Below are positions 1 to 5,322 of a DNA stretch of 7,946 nucleotides, one piece after another. Origin of the DNA: a bacterium. Its GTDB lineage: Bacteria; Spirochaetota; UBA4802; UBA5550. How positions within the stretch are numbered: the stretch's first letter is position 1; the number at the start of each line of letters is the position of its first letter. The DNA lies in assembly GCA_024224995.1 (NCBI GenBank), contig JAAENB010000960.1:1-7946 (forward strand). The letters are read 5' to 3'. A program made the position numbers and the translations under genes. Below the pieces are notes generated by a model. It made no database searches and was not told the origin of the DNA. It was given only the letters and a program-made list of their open reading frames with translations.

Positions 1-1
1 C

Positions 2-475
2 GAGGATAAAATAAGCGAGCTGCAATTGCAGAATACAGGAATGGGCGGAAATATGAATGATTTAATGGCACCCGTGGGTTCTATCGTAGCATGGCATAAA
101 ACGTTAGGGAGTGTTTCCATTCCCGCAGGATGGGTTGAATGTAACGGACAGCCTATTTCTGATACGGGTGGCCCATACGATGGAACCGATGCTCCAAATC
201 TAAATGGTGAGGGAAGATTCTTAAGAGGAAGTTTTACTTCAGGTTATCTTCAGGACGATGCGTTTCAGGGGCACCTGATGAATATGGTGTTGGAGCGAGG
301 TAAGAGTATTGAGGGGTTCCCACATAATGTTTCAGGAACAAGAGATTTGAATAGCGGTCCAGGCGTCGGTAGAACCAGTGGAATTGTTTCAGATGGAGTA
401 AATGGGGCTCCTCGAATAGATAGTGAAACCCGTCCGGTAAATATGTCTGTGGTCTGGATCATGCGGATCAAATAA
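2..475 (+). CDS. Phage tail-collar domain protein, 5' end cut by the window
   Basis: The reading frame is open from the first bases of the window, so the protein begins upstream; the TTG at 26 or the ATGs just after it are unlikely to be true starts. The residues before the first Met (EDKISELQLQNTG) look like the end of a coiled-coil stalk. The rest matches the phage tail-collar pattern: a GSIVAWHK strand, PAGWVECNGQ, a Gly/Asn-rich PNLNGEGRFLRG segment, then a closing ETRPVNMSVVWIMRIK. Tail-collar domains sit at the tips of tail fibres or of contractile and other phage-like particles, where they form trimers that contact a surface. No other phage structural gene lies in the window, so it could be the last gene of a prophage or tail-like cluster to the left, or a lone relative. 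The family is fairly sure; the biological role is inference. A strong terminator follows 25 bases after the stop. Confidence 0.8.
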   Translation, partial: EDKISELQLQNTGMGGNMNDLMAPVGSIVAWHKTLGSVSIPAGWVECNGQPISDTGGPYDGTDAPNLNGEGRFLRGSFTSGYLQDDAFQGHLMNMVLERGKSIEGFPHNVSGTRDLNSGPGVGRTSGIVSDGVNGAPRIDSETRPVNMSVVWIMRIK

Positions 476-500
476 TCGTTCAGCTTCCACCGGGAAAGTG

Positions 501-527
501 AAAGCGAGGTCACGGACCTCGCTTTTA
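501..527 (+). terminator. Rho-independent terminator of the tail-collar gene
   Basis: A perfect 10-bp stem (AAAGCGAGGT at 501-510 with ACCTCGCTTT at 516-525) closes a 5-base loop and runs into TTTTAT. It lies 25 bases after the tail-collar stop codon and marks the end of that transcript. Confidence 0.85.
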
Positions 528-544
528 TACGAAGAGGATGAAAC

Positions 545-652
545 ATGAACATTCCTGGAAAATGTTTAAGACAAAATTGTCTGGAATTATTTTTGCTCAC
601 CCTCTTGACGCTTAGAGCACTTAACAGTATCTTGGTTATAGAAAGTGAGTAA
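545..652 (+). CDS. Possible 35-residue hydrophobic peptide
   Basis: An ATG at 545 with AGAGGA seven bases upstream opens 35 codons ending in TAA at 650. The middle is strongly hydrophobic (LELFLLTLLTLRALNSILVI, about residues 14-33) and could form one membrane helix, as in small type I toxins or small phage membrane proteins. Against a real gene: the first 45 bases contain two perfect inverted repeats (AACATT/AATGTT and AGACA/TGTCT), and a promoter-like sequence lies inside the frame, so this may instead be structured RNA. I do not recognise the peptide. The call rests on the ribosome binding site and hydrophobicity only. Confidence 0.25.
   Translation: MNIPGKCLRQNCLELFLLTLLTLRALNSILVIESE
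605..633 (+). promoter_or_regulatory. Candidate sigma-70 type promoter
   Basis: TTGACG (605-610), a 17-base spacer and TATCTT (628-633) form a plausible promoter that would start transcription near 640. The next terminator downstream is the palindrome at 729-752, giving a product of about 118 bases with no convincing ORF. The -10 box is only a partial match. Confidence 0.35.
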
Positions 653-757
653 GGGTTCATATAAATAGCAAGCCGGAGCCGGAAGTGGCTGGAACGACAG
701 CCCACTAACTGTTTCTTTATATATAGAGAAGGCGAAGATATATCTTCGCCTTTTCCT
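640..757 (+). ncRNA. Candidate structured small RNA
   Basis: The stretch between a promoter-like sequence and a strong terminator can fold. A closing stem pairs AGAAA (640-644) with TTTCT (712-716) and continues with GT.AGT (645-650) against ACT.AC (704-709). Inside, GGCTG (687-691) pairs with CAGCC (698-702) around a 6-base loop, while AGCC (677-680) could pair with GGCT (687-690) instead, so two inner hairpins compete. The 24-bp terminator palindrome ends the unit. It matches no RNA family I can name from memory. It might also be the 3' untranslated part of a transcript covering the 545-652 peptide. Confidence 0.3.
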
Positions 758-760
758 TTT
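729..760 (+). terminator. Strong palindromic terminator, possibly bidirectional
   Basis: AAGGCGAAGATA (729-740) is followed at once by its exact reverse complement (741-752), then TTCCTTTTTT. It ends + strand transcription. It also lies just past the stop codon of the gene on the opposite strand (761-991), where it may act as a weaker terminator because the bases after it on that strand are only pyrimidine/AT-rich. Confidence 0.8.
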
Positions 761-991
761 TTATAGCCTCACGTTTCCAAGCAATTGCCGTAGTGCCCTC
801 ATTTCATATCCAAAAAGATAAAGTTTTAAATTTTCCCGGTTCTCCTGTATATCTGAGCGGTATACCTCTTCATCGGATTTTGTATCCTGTGGGAGGTTTA
901 GAATAATCTCTTTTAGTATGGCTTCCAGGCTTTCTCTTTGGATTTCATCCAACTCTACTGTTATTCCGTTTTTAGCTTCTGTTTGCGTCAT
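761..991 (-). CDS. Hypothetical 76-residue charged protein
   Basis: I do not recognise this protein. It is rich in Glu, Leu, Ile and Arg, with no signal peptide or membrane segment, and most of it looks helical: a first helix around residues 14-34 (ELDEIQRESLEAILKEIILN), an acidic middle, and an amphipathic C-terminal stretch with LYLFGYEMRALRQLLG. The start at 991 is supported by GGAGGGTG at 996-1003, five bases before the ATG. It is transcribed divergently from the XRE repressor at 1204, sharing about 210 AT-rich bases with it. Small proteins placed like this are often controlled by the neighbouring repressor, which is inference here. A cytoplasmic accessory protein of a mobile element or toxin-antitoxin locus is possible, but nothing in the sequence shows it. 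Confidence 0.7.
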   Translation of the reverse strand: MTQTEAKNGITVELDEIQRESLEAILKEIILNLPQDTKSDEEVYRSDIQENRENLKLYLFGYEMRALRQLLGNVRL

Positions 992-1059
992 AAGGCACCC
1001 TCCATAAAATATAACGTTTTGTGTTGAAAATGAGAAATGTTATAGCTTCTCAACTATCA

Positions 1060-1090
1060 AACATAGTTACTGCGCTATCCAGTATGTCAA
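1060..1090 (-). promoter_or_regulatory. Candidate promoter of the 76-residue protein gene
   Basis: On the minus strand a perfect TTGACA (1085-1090) is followed after 19 bases by TATGTT (1060-1065). The spacing is longer than the usual 16-18, so the -10 assignment is tentative. Transcription would begin near 1053, about 60 bases before the start codon at 991. Confidence 0.3.
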
Positions 1091-1148
1091 GAAAAATAGT
1101 TGCTTTTTTATAAAAATAATAGTTTTCTAACCAAAACAGTAATTTTGC

Positions 1149-1180
1149 TTTAATTATGAGGTGTGCACCCCGTAATTAAA
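1149..1180. promoter_or_regulatory. 32-bp inverted repeat, likely operator of the XRE repressor
   Basis: Arms at 1149-1163 (TTTAATTATGAGGTG) and 1166-1180 (CACCCCGTAATTAAA) match at 13 of 15 positions around a 2-base centre. It lies 23 bases before the XRE start codon, where a dimeric repressor would act on its own gene. An RNA hairpin is an alternative, since one mismatch becomes a G-U pair, but there is no T-run and the 2-base centre is tight for a loop. Confidence 0.5.
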
Positions 1181-1203
1181 ATATATATAAGGACAGTTTA
1201 GAT

Positions 1204-1554
1204 ATGAATATCGGTGAAAAATTGAGAAAGATGCGGAAAATGAATGATTTGTCACAGGCGGAGCTGTCTAAAAGAATAAGCGTCCATGCTACCAATATCG
1301 CCCGATATGAAAGTAATAAACAAAAACCTACGATTGATGTTCTCAAAAAGATCGCTGATTATTATGATGTAACTATAGATTATTTTCTTTCGGAGAATGA
1401 TGATATTAAACCCGCTTCAAAAATCAGGGACAAAGTTCTTCTTGAAAAATTTGAAAAAATTGAAGATTTCGACGAGGATGAAAAAAGGATAATCATCGAA
1501 TTAATAGACGCCTTTATTGCCAAGCATGAAATGAAAAAATTGATAAAAGGTTGA
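1204..1554 (+). CDS. Small XRE-family transcriptional regulator
   Basis: The protein has 116 residues. Residues 5-62 form a lambda-repressor-like helix-turn-helix domain of the Cro/C1 (HTH_3) type: IGEKLRKMRK, then LSQAELSKRISVHATN with the turn and recognition helix around residues 17-39 (NIARYESNKQKP), and the usual DVLKKIADYYDVTIDYFL ending. The acidic C-terminal half (about 70-116) is helical and probably serves dimerisation; there is no peptidase domain, so it is not a LexA/CI-type self-cleaving repressor. The ATG at 1204 follows AAGGA at 1189-1193. A large inverted repeat just upstream is a likely autoregulatory operator. The gene diverges from a small unknown gene and converges on the nucleotidyltransferase gene with 6 bases between stop codons. 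It may control the divergent gene, itself, or the neighbouring module; the target is inference. Confidence 0.9.
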   Translation: MNIGEKLRKMRKMNDLSQAELSKRISVHATNIARYESNKQKPTIDVLKKIADYYDVTIDYFLSENDDIKPASKIRDKVLLEKFEKIEDFDEDEKRIIIELIDAFIAKHEMKKLIKG

Positions 1555-1560
1555 ACTTAC

Positions 1561-2013
1561 TCAACTCTCTTCATTCTCTAAAAGTTCCAATAATCGAACA
1601 TCTTCAAGGTCTATATCTCGTCCGGCAGCTCGTTTAGAGTTAATTAAATCTTGTAGAGAAACAACATGAAATTCCTGGTTATGGTATTCCATAGTATTGC
1701 GTCTTTCCCATGCTTCATTGAAATCTAACCCGGGAGAAGATGTTTGAACGTCGATACGAACAATGTCTTTAAATACTGTAATTTCATTTGAAAGGAGTCC
1801 TTCAACATCAATAAGGGATGCAGTTCCCAGGCCGGAATTTAATAGCGCGTCAAGCAACCTTTCTGCATTTTCCGGAGTAGGTTCAATAAGAATATCAAGA
1901 TCAAATGTGGCTCTTGGAACACCATAGAGAACTGAAGCAATACCTCCAATTACTACATACTTAACCTTATGATGCTGAAAGGATTCGAATACGCTTGTTA
2001 GTCTGTTTAGCAT
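1561..2013 (-). CDS. AbiEii/DUF6036-like nucleotidyltransferase, possible toxin
   Basis: The protein has 150 residues and a minimal nucleotidyltransferase fold. VVIGGIASVLYG (GG at 23-24) is followed by RATFDLDILIE, giving the paired metal-binding Asp38 and Asp40, and VRIDV supplies a probable third carboxylate, Asp88. The C-terminal SLQDLINSKRAAGRDIDLEDVRLL (120-142) is the usual tail of small AbiEii-like enzymes. Members of this superfamily move a nucleotide onto RNA or protein; several are toxins (AbiEii and MenT types), others modify a HEPN toxin. All catalytic residues seem present, so it is probably active. The start at 2013 lies inside the end of the upstream 66-residue gene, overlapping by 47 bases, with only a weak GGAT before it, which suggests translational coupling. 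It ends 6 bases from the convergent XRE gene. Substrate and toxin role are inference. Confidence 0.85.
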   Translation of the reverse strand: MLNRLTSVFESFQHHKVKYVVIGGIASVLYGVPRATFDLDILIEPTPENAERLLDALLNSGLGTASLIDVEGLLSNEITVFKDIVRIDVQTSSPGLDFNEAWERRNTMEYHNQEFHVVSLQDLINSKRAAGRDIDLEDVRLLELLENEES

Positions 2014-2167
2014 CTTTTTTATCCGCTAATTTTGGATTTAGAGTAAGAGCCATATCGGTGATGGAGCAAAGGATTTCCATTCTATCGTAAATAGAAAGGG
2101 ATTTGAACCAACGTGTTTTTGCTTCTATAGTTTCTTCTTCGCGATCATGGGAAATGCTTTTTTCCAT
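1967..2167 (-). CDS. 66-residue partner of the nucleotidyltransferase, possible antitoxin
   Basis: A small cytoplasmic protein with a charged N-terminus, a KTRWFKSLSIYDRMEILCSITD core (about residues 17-38) and a basic tail ending in NKRIRILSAS. From memory, proteins with a WF.SL....RM..L...TD...LNP pattern occur upstream of small nucleotidyltransferases, but I cannot name a characterised family. There is no HEPN Arg-x4-6-His motif, so this is not the classic HEPN-MNT pair. The start at 2167 has AGAAGGAA at 2171-2178 and its own promoter about 40 bases further up. The 3' end overlaps the nucleotidyltransferase gene by 47 bases, so both are made from one message, with the small protein first. 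That order suits an antitoxin followed by a toxin; function is inference. Confidence 0.75.
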   Translation of the reverse strand: MEKSISHDREEETIEAKTRWFKSLSIYDRMEILCSITDMALTLNPKLADKKDAKQTNKRIRILSAS

Positions 2168-2206
2168 ATATTCCTTCTATTTGGGTAGTAAATTCAGCTA
2201 TAAAAA

Positions 2207-2234
2207 ATTTTAGTACATTTATTTATTCTGTCAA
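2207..2234 (-). promoter_or_regulatory. Promoter of the small-protein/nucleotidyltransferase unit
   Basis: On the minus strand, TTGACA (2229-2234), a 16-base spacer and TAAAAT (2207-2212) predict a start near 2200 and a leader of about 33 bases before the ATG at 2167. It lies in the gap after the feo operon, so the unit has its own promoter even though no clear terminator separates it from feo. Confidence 0.6.
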
Positions 2235-2245
2235 TAAATAATTTC

Positions 2246-2437
2246 TCATGAGTTCCGGTTTTCGGAAAAATCCGGAGGCTCGCACTCCCCGGAATCATTC
2301 GCCGACGGACACGAAGAACACTTGCTCGGATTACACCCGCACCCGGCTTCGGCTTTTGTAAAGAAGCGGTAGACCCAATACCCGGCAACAAGCGCCGCAG
2401 CTGCAACTATCAGAATAACTAATATTTCTTGTATCAT
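2246..2437 (-). CDS. FeoB-associated Cys-rich membrane protein
   Basis: The protein has 63 residues. Residues 4-26 form one membrane helix (EILVILIVAAAALVAGYWVY), followed by Lys/Arg residues and a cysteine cluster GCGCNPSKCSSCP with Cys33, Cys35, Cys40 and Cys43, plus Cys52 further on. This is the layout of the FeoB-associated Cys-rich family (PF12669 type), found after feoB in many anaerobes; its exact job is unknown, but the cysteines could bind iron near the permease or help its assembly. A longer frame extends upstream to 2605, but that part lies inside feoB and is not protein-like. The ATG at 2437 has GAGGA seven bases before it and begins 13 bases after the feoB stop codon, so it is translated from the feo message. 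Confidence 0.88.
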   Translation of the reverse strand: MIQEILVILIVAAAALVAGYWVYRFFTKAEAGCGCNPSKCSSCPSANDSGECEPPDFSENRNS

Positions 2438-2450
2438 GATGATATCCTCA

Positions 2451-5027
2451 CTATAAGATCCTGCTGCCAACCTGGTAAACCAGGAACGAAATAAACCAGG
2501 CAGCGGACGTGGTATAGAGAGCCGAAAAAATCGCCCATTTCCAGCTTCCCGATTCCCGTTTGATCGTGGCAATGGAAGCAATACAGGGGAAATAGATGAG
2601 AACAAAGATCATAAAGGTAAAGGCAATAAGGGGGCTAAAGACCTTTTCTCCTTTTTTAGGACCCGAAGTATGCGTCTGGTTCTGAATGTTGTTAATAAGG
2701 GACTGGCTCTCCTCAGTCGCCTCTTTGTCCGCGTGGAAAAGAACACCCATAGTGCTCACCACGATCTCTTTTGCCGCAAGACCCGTAACAATACTCACCC
2801 CCATTTTCCAGTCAAAACCCATGGGAGAAAGCACGGGCTCAATAAAATGACCGATCCTGCCAATATATGATTTCGTAAGCCGCTCATTTTCTTTTTCAAG
2901 TTCAACAGCCTGAATTGCCGTCAGTTTTTCCGATTCCAGCAGCTTAATCTCAGTGGCCGGAATGGCAGCAATCTTTTCATGATAATCGGTTTCAATAGCG
3001 TTAATCTCACCGTCGTAATTTTTTGAATACTCAGTAGAAAGAGGAAATTTGCCCAGAGCCCAGATGAGAATAGAGGCAGCCAGCACAACTCCGCCTATTT
3101 TTTTAAGATATTCAGCCCCTTTTTCCCACATATGGACCAGGGTAGTCTTGAGATGAGGCTTCCGGTAAGGAGGAAGCTCCATAACAAAGGGGATATCATT
3201 TGTTTTAAAAATGGTTTTCTTCATTATAATAGCGGAAATTACAGCCAGAAGAATGCCAATCATATATATCAAAAAAAGCATGGTTCCCTTATGGGCGGCG
3301 AAAAACGCGCTAATTAGGAGAACGTAAACCGGCAGCCTGGCACTGCACGACATAAAGGGAAGAATAAGCATGGTAAGAAGCCTGTCGTTCCTGCTTTCCA
3401 GGGTGCGTGTAGCCATAATAGCCGGAACATTGCATCCAAAGCCCATAATCAGGGGGATAAAAGACTTGCCGTGAAGCCCTAATTTATGCATGAGTTTATC
3501 CATAATAAAGGCAGCCCTTGCCATATAACCCGTATCTTCCATAAAGGATATCATAAAGAACATAATTAAGATATTCGGCAGAAAGACAATAACCCCGCCC
3601 ACACCGGAAATGGCCCCGTCGATAATTAGATCTTTAAGGAGCCCCTCAGTCATATGGAGTGAGACAAAATTAGCAAGAGCGCCCATAAAGGAATCGATCC
3701 AGTCCATGGGATATTGGCCCAGGGAAAAGGTCAGTTGAAACGTGAGCCACATAAAAGCCAGGAAAATGGGAAACCCGAGAATATTATGGGTAACAAAATT
3801 GTCAATCCGCTCGCTCATGGTCCTTTTTGGCCGTTTTGCCGGTTTAAGTGTTTCCATAAGGGCACCGGCAATGAACCCGTATTTCGCGTCCGTAATAAGG
3901 GTTTCGCTGTCTTCTTCAAGGTGTTTTTTAAGTTTTTTTCTCTCGTTTTTGGCTTCAAGAAGGATATCGAGATTGTTGGAACAGCTTTCGAATATTTTTT
4001 CTTCAACCTCTTTGTCTTTTTCCAGAAGCTTGATGGCCAGGAATCTCGAAGAGACCGCGTCAGTTAAGTCACTGTTATCTTCGGCATAGATCTCTTTTTG
4101 AATAATATGAATGGACCGTTCAATGTCGTCGCCATAGTTAATATGGATATGGCGAACGGTTTTGTCCCTGTCTTCGTAAACTTCAATAACTTCGTTAAAG
4201 AGTTCTTCAATTCCAACCCCTTTGGAAGCAATAGTGGGAACAAAAGGGGTACCGATCATTTTTCCCAGCATGGTAAAATTAAAGGAGTCGCCTTTTTTCT
4301 CAAGTTCATCGTATATATTTAAGGCAAGGACAACTTTGATGTCCATATCAATGAGCTGGGTAGTGAGATAGAGGTTCCGCTCAAGGTTGGAAGCGTCAAT
4401 AATATTGATAACCACATCAGGGGCATTGTCAAGAATATGATTCCGTACATAGAGTTCTTCTTTGGTATAAGCAGTGATTGAATAGGTACCGGGAAGATCC
4501 ACAATATTGAAGGTGTACCCATTATGCTTGTAAACAGCTTCTTTGGCATCAATAGTCACACCACTGTAGTTTCCCACCCGTTCCCTTGAACCGGAAGCAT
4601 AATTAAAAAGAGTGGTTTTCCCGCAATTGGGATTGCCAACAAGAGCAACATTAATGATCTTTCCCTTTTCCGAAGCAGTTTCCATGAGTTTTTCGGTCCC
4701 TGTTTCGGATTTATGCCGATAAAACTCGTTTTGATCCTTTTTCTGACCGTGGCGAAACCTTTTGCCGTGATGGGCCTTTGTTATACCGGCAATGTCCGCC
4801 TCTTCCGGGGTAAGCACATCAATCATTCTGGCTTCACTTTTCCGTAAGGAAACATTGTAATCCATGATTTTGTATTCAATAGGGTCTTTCAAAGGGGCGT
4901 TTTTAATAACAGTAACCTCTTTTCCTTTGATAAAGCCCATTTCTATAATTCGTTTTCGAAAAGCGCCGCGTCCGCGGACCTTGGTAATAATCCCTTTTTC
5001 ATCGGTTTTTAAGTCAGCTAAATTCAT
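2451..5027 (-). CDS. feoB: FeoA-FeoB fusion, ferrous iron transporter
   Basis: An inner-membrane Fe(II) importer of 858 residues. Residues 1-73 are a FeoA (SH3-like) domain, joined by a basic His/Lys-rich linker (about 80-120) to FeoB. The G domain shows G1 GNPNCGKTT (131-139), G2 GVT (157-159), G3 DLPGTYS (177-183), G4 NIYD (237-240, with Ile where FeoB usually has Met) and G5 ASKG (267-270). A helical spacer follows (about 290-395), then the permease from about 415, with both gate regions: GFGCNVPAIMATRTLE (529-544) and PFMSCSARLPVY (557-568). A charged insert (about 663-720) separates late membrane helices, as in many long FeoBs. All key residues are present, so it looks functional. FeoB alone is usually 700-770 residues; the fused FeoA accounts for the extra length. 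The ATG at 5027 has GAGGAA at 5033-5038. It leads an operon with the Cys-rich protein gene 13 bases downstream, from a promoter carrying a possible iron-repressor site. Confidence 0.97.
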   Translation of the reverse strand: MNLADLKTDEKGIITKVRGRGAFRKRIIEMGFIKGKEVTVIKNAPLKDPIEYKIMDYNVSLRKSEARMIDVLTPEEADIAGITKAHHGKRFRHGQKKDQNEFYRHKSETGTEKLMETASEKGKIINVALVGNPNCGKTTLFNYASGSRERVGNYSGVTIDAKEAVYKHNGYTFNIVDLPGTYSITAYTKEELYVRNHILDNAPDVVINIIDASNLERNLYLTTQLIDMDIKVVLALNIYDELEKKGDSFNFTMLGKMIGTPFVPTIASKGVGIEELFNEVIEVYEDRDKTVRHIHINYGDDIERSIHIIQKEIYAEDNSDLTDAVSSRFLAIKLLEKDKEVEEKIFESCSNNLDILLEAKNERKKLKKHLEEDSETLITDAKYGFIAGALMETLKPAKRPKRTMSERIDNFVTHNILGFPIFLAFMWLTFQLTFSLGQYPMDWIDSFMGALANFVSLHMTEGLLKDLIIDGAISGVGGVIVFLPNILIMFFMISFMEDTGYMARAAFIMDKLMHKLGLHGKSFIPLIMGFGCNVPAIMATRTLESRNDRLLTMLILPFMSCSARLPVYVLLISAFFAAHKGTMLFLIYMIGILLAVISAIIMKKTIFKTNDIPFVMELPPYRKPHLKTTLVHMWEKGAEYLKKIGGVVLAASILIWALGKFPLSTEYSKNYDGEINAIETDYHEKIAAIPATEIKLLESEKLTAIQAVELEKENERLTKSYIGRIGHFIEPVLSPMGFDWKMGVSIVTGLAAKEIVVSTMGVLFHADKEATEESQSLINNIQNQTHTSGPKKGEKVFSPLIAFTFMIFVLIYFPCIASIATIKRESGSWKWAIFSALYTTSAAWFISFLVYQVGSRIL

Positions 5028-5092
5028 TTATATTCCTCAAGTAAAAAGCAGGGCAGATAATTGCCGTTGATACATGCTTTTATCTAGTATGA

Positions 5093-5121
5093 AATATAGC
5101 GAATATTAATGTTAGTGTCAA
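5093..5121 (-). promoter_or_regulatory. Promoter of the feo operon
   Basis: On the minus strand, TTGACA (5116-5121), a 17-base spacer and TATATT (5093-5098) form a near-consensus sigma-70 type promoter. Transcription should begin near 5087, leaving a leader of about 60 bases before the feoB ATG. Confidence 0.75.
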
Positions 5122-5125
5122 CTAA
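5112..5125. promoter_or_regulatory. Inverted repeat over the feo -35 box, possible iron-repressor site
   Basis: TTAGT and ACTAA arms flank a 4-base centre and cover the -35 element. A metal-bound repressor here would block feo transcription when iron is plentiful. The TTAG...CTAA shape recalls DtxR/IdeR/MntR boxes more than a Fur box, but it is shorter than the usual 19 bp. The repressor is not encoded in this window. Confidence 0.4.
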
Positions 5126-5162
5126 TTTTTTTAGTTCCGGCTAAAAAAGTGACCTTTTACGT

Positions 5163-5200
5163 AAAAAACCGGTACAGATTTGTCCCGGTGCTTTTTTTTT
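5163..5200. terminator. Bidirectional terminator upstream of feo
   Basis: The stem pairs ACCGG (5168-5172) with CCGGT (5185-5189), and after one mismatch ACA (5174-5176) with TGT (5181-5183). Nine T follow on the + strand (5192-5200) and six A precede (5163-5168), which become a T-run on the minus strand. It can stop minus-strand read-through from the envelope operon before the feo promoter, and + strand transcription before the small-RNA promoter. Confidence 0.75.
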
Positions 5201-5206
5201 GTTTGC

Positions 5207-5235
5207 TTGACGTTCGCGCGTATTATTCCTATATT
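5207..5235 (+). promoter_or_regulatory. Promoter of the candidate small RNA
   Basis: TTGACG (5207-5212), a 17-base spacer and TATATT (5230-5235) form a near-consensus promoter just after the bidirectional terminator. The predicted start is at about 5242. CCTAT (5228-5232) and ATAGG (5246-5250) form a short inverted repeat around the start site that could be an operator. Confidence 0.6.
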
Positions 5236-5241
5236 ATAACT

Positions 5242-5320
5242 ACGAATAGGCTTGAAATACTTGAGTTTAAAATTTTTTCATAATCAATCCAGCCCGGCTT
5301 AACGCCGGGCTTCTTTTTTT
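5242..5320 (+). ncRNA. Candidate small RNA of about 79 nt beside the feo operon
   Basis: A good promoter and a strong terminator enclose about 79 bases that contain no ATG-started ORF; a TTG-started frame of 16 codons has no clear ribosome binding site. Before the terminator the RNA is A/U-rich and mostly unpaired (TTGAAATACTTGAGTTTAAA and TTTTTTCATAATCAA), with at most a weak TGAAA/TTTCA stem. A single-stranded A/U-rich body with a terminator and long U-tail is typical of base-pairing regulatory RNAs that bind Hfq-like chaperones. It lies divergent to feo, so a RyhB-like iron role is conceivable but not shown. It converges on the envelope operon, so it could also be antisense to that operon's 3' read-through. 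Confidence 0.5.
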
Positions 5321-5321
5321 T
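5291..5321 (+). terminator. Rho-independent terminator of the candidate small RNA
   Basis: A perfect 8-bp GC-rich stem, AGCCCGGC (5291-5298) with GCCGGGCT (5304-5311), closes a 5-base loop and is followed by TCTTTTTTTT. It has no T-run on the minus strand, so it works for + strand transcription only. Confidence 0.9.
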
Positions 5322-5322
5322 A

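Noticed and set aside
265..705. 146-codon minus-strand ORF
   Set aside because: It runs antisense to the tail-collar gene and through a terminator hairpin, and its translation has no protein-family features.
2..760. Diversity-generating retroelement with the tail gene as target
   Set aside because: No reverse transcriptase, no template repeat and no C-type lectin ending are visible in the window.
1561..2167. Classic HEPN-MNT toxin-antitoxin pair
   Set aside because: The small partner lacks the HEPN Arg-x4-6-His motif and is too short for a HEPN domain.
2194..2406. 70-codon minus-strand ORF
   Set aside because: It overlaps the Cys-rich membrane protein gene in another frame and continues across the promoter of the next unit.
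2438..2605. N-terminal extension of the Cys-rich protein frame
   Set aside because: It lies inside feoB in another frame, is not protein-like, and the ATG at 2437 has a good ribosome binding site.
3714..4089. Overlapping + strand ORFs opposite feoB
   Set aside because: They are shadows of the feoB codons; low complexity and no ribosome binding sites.
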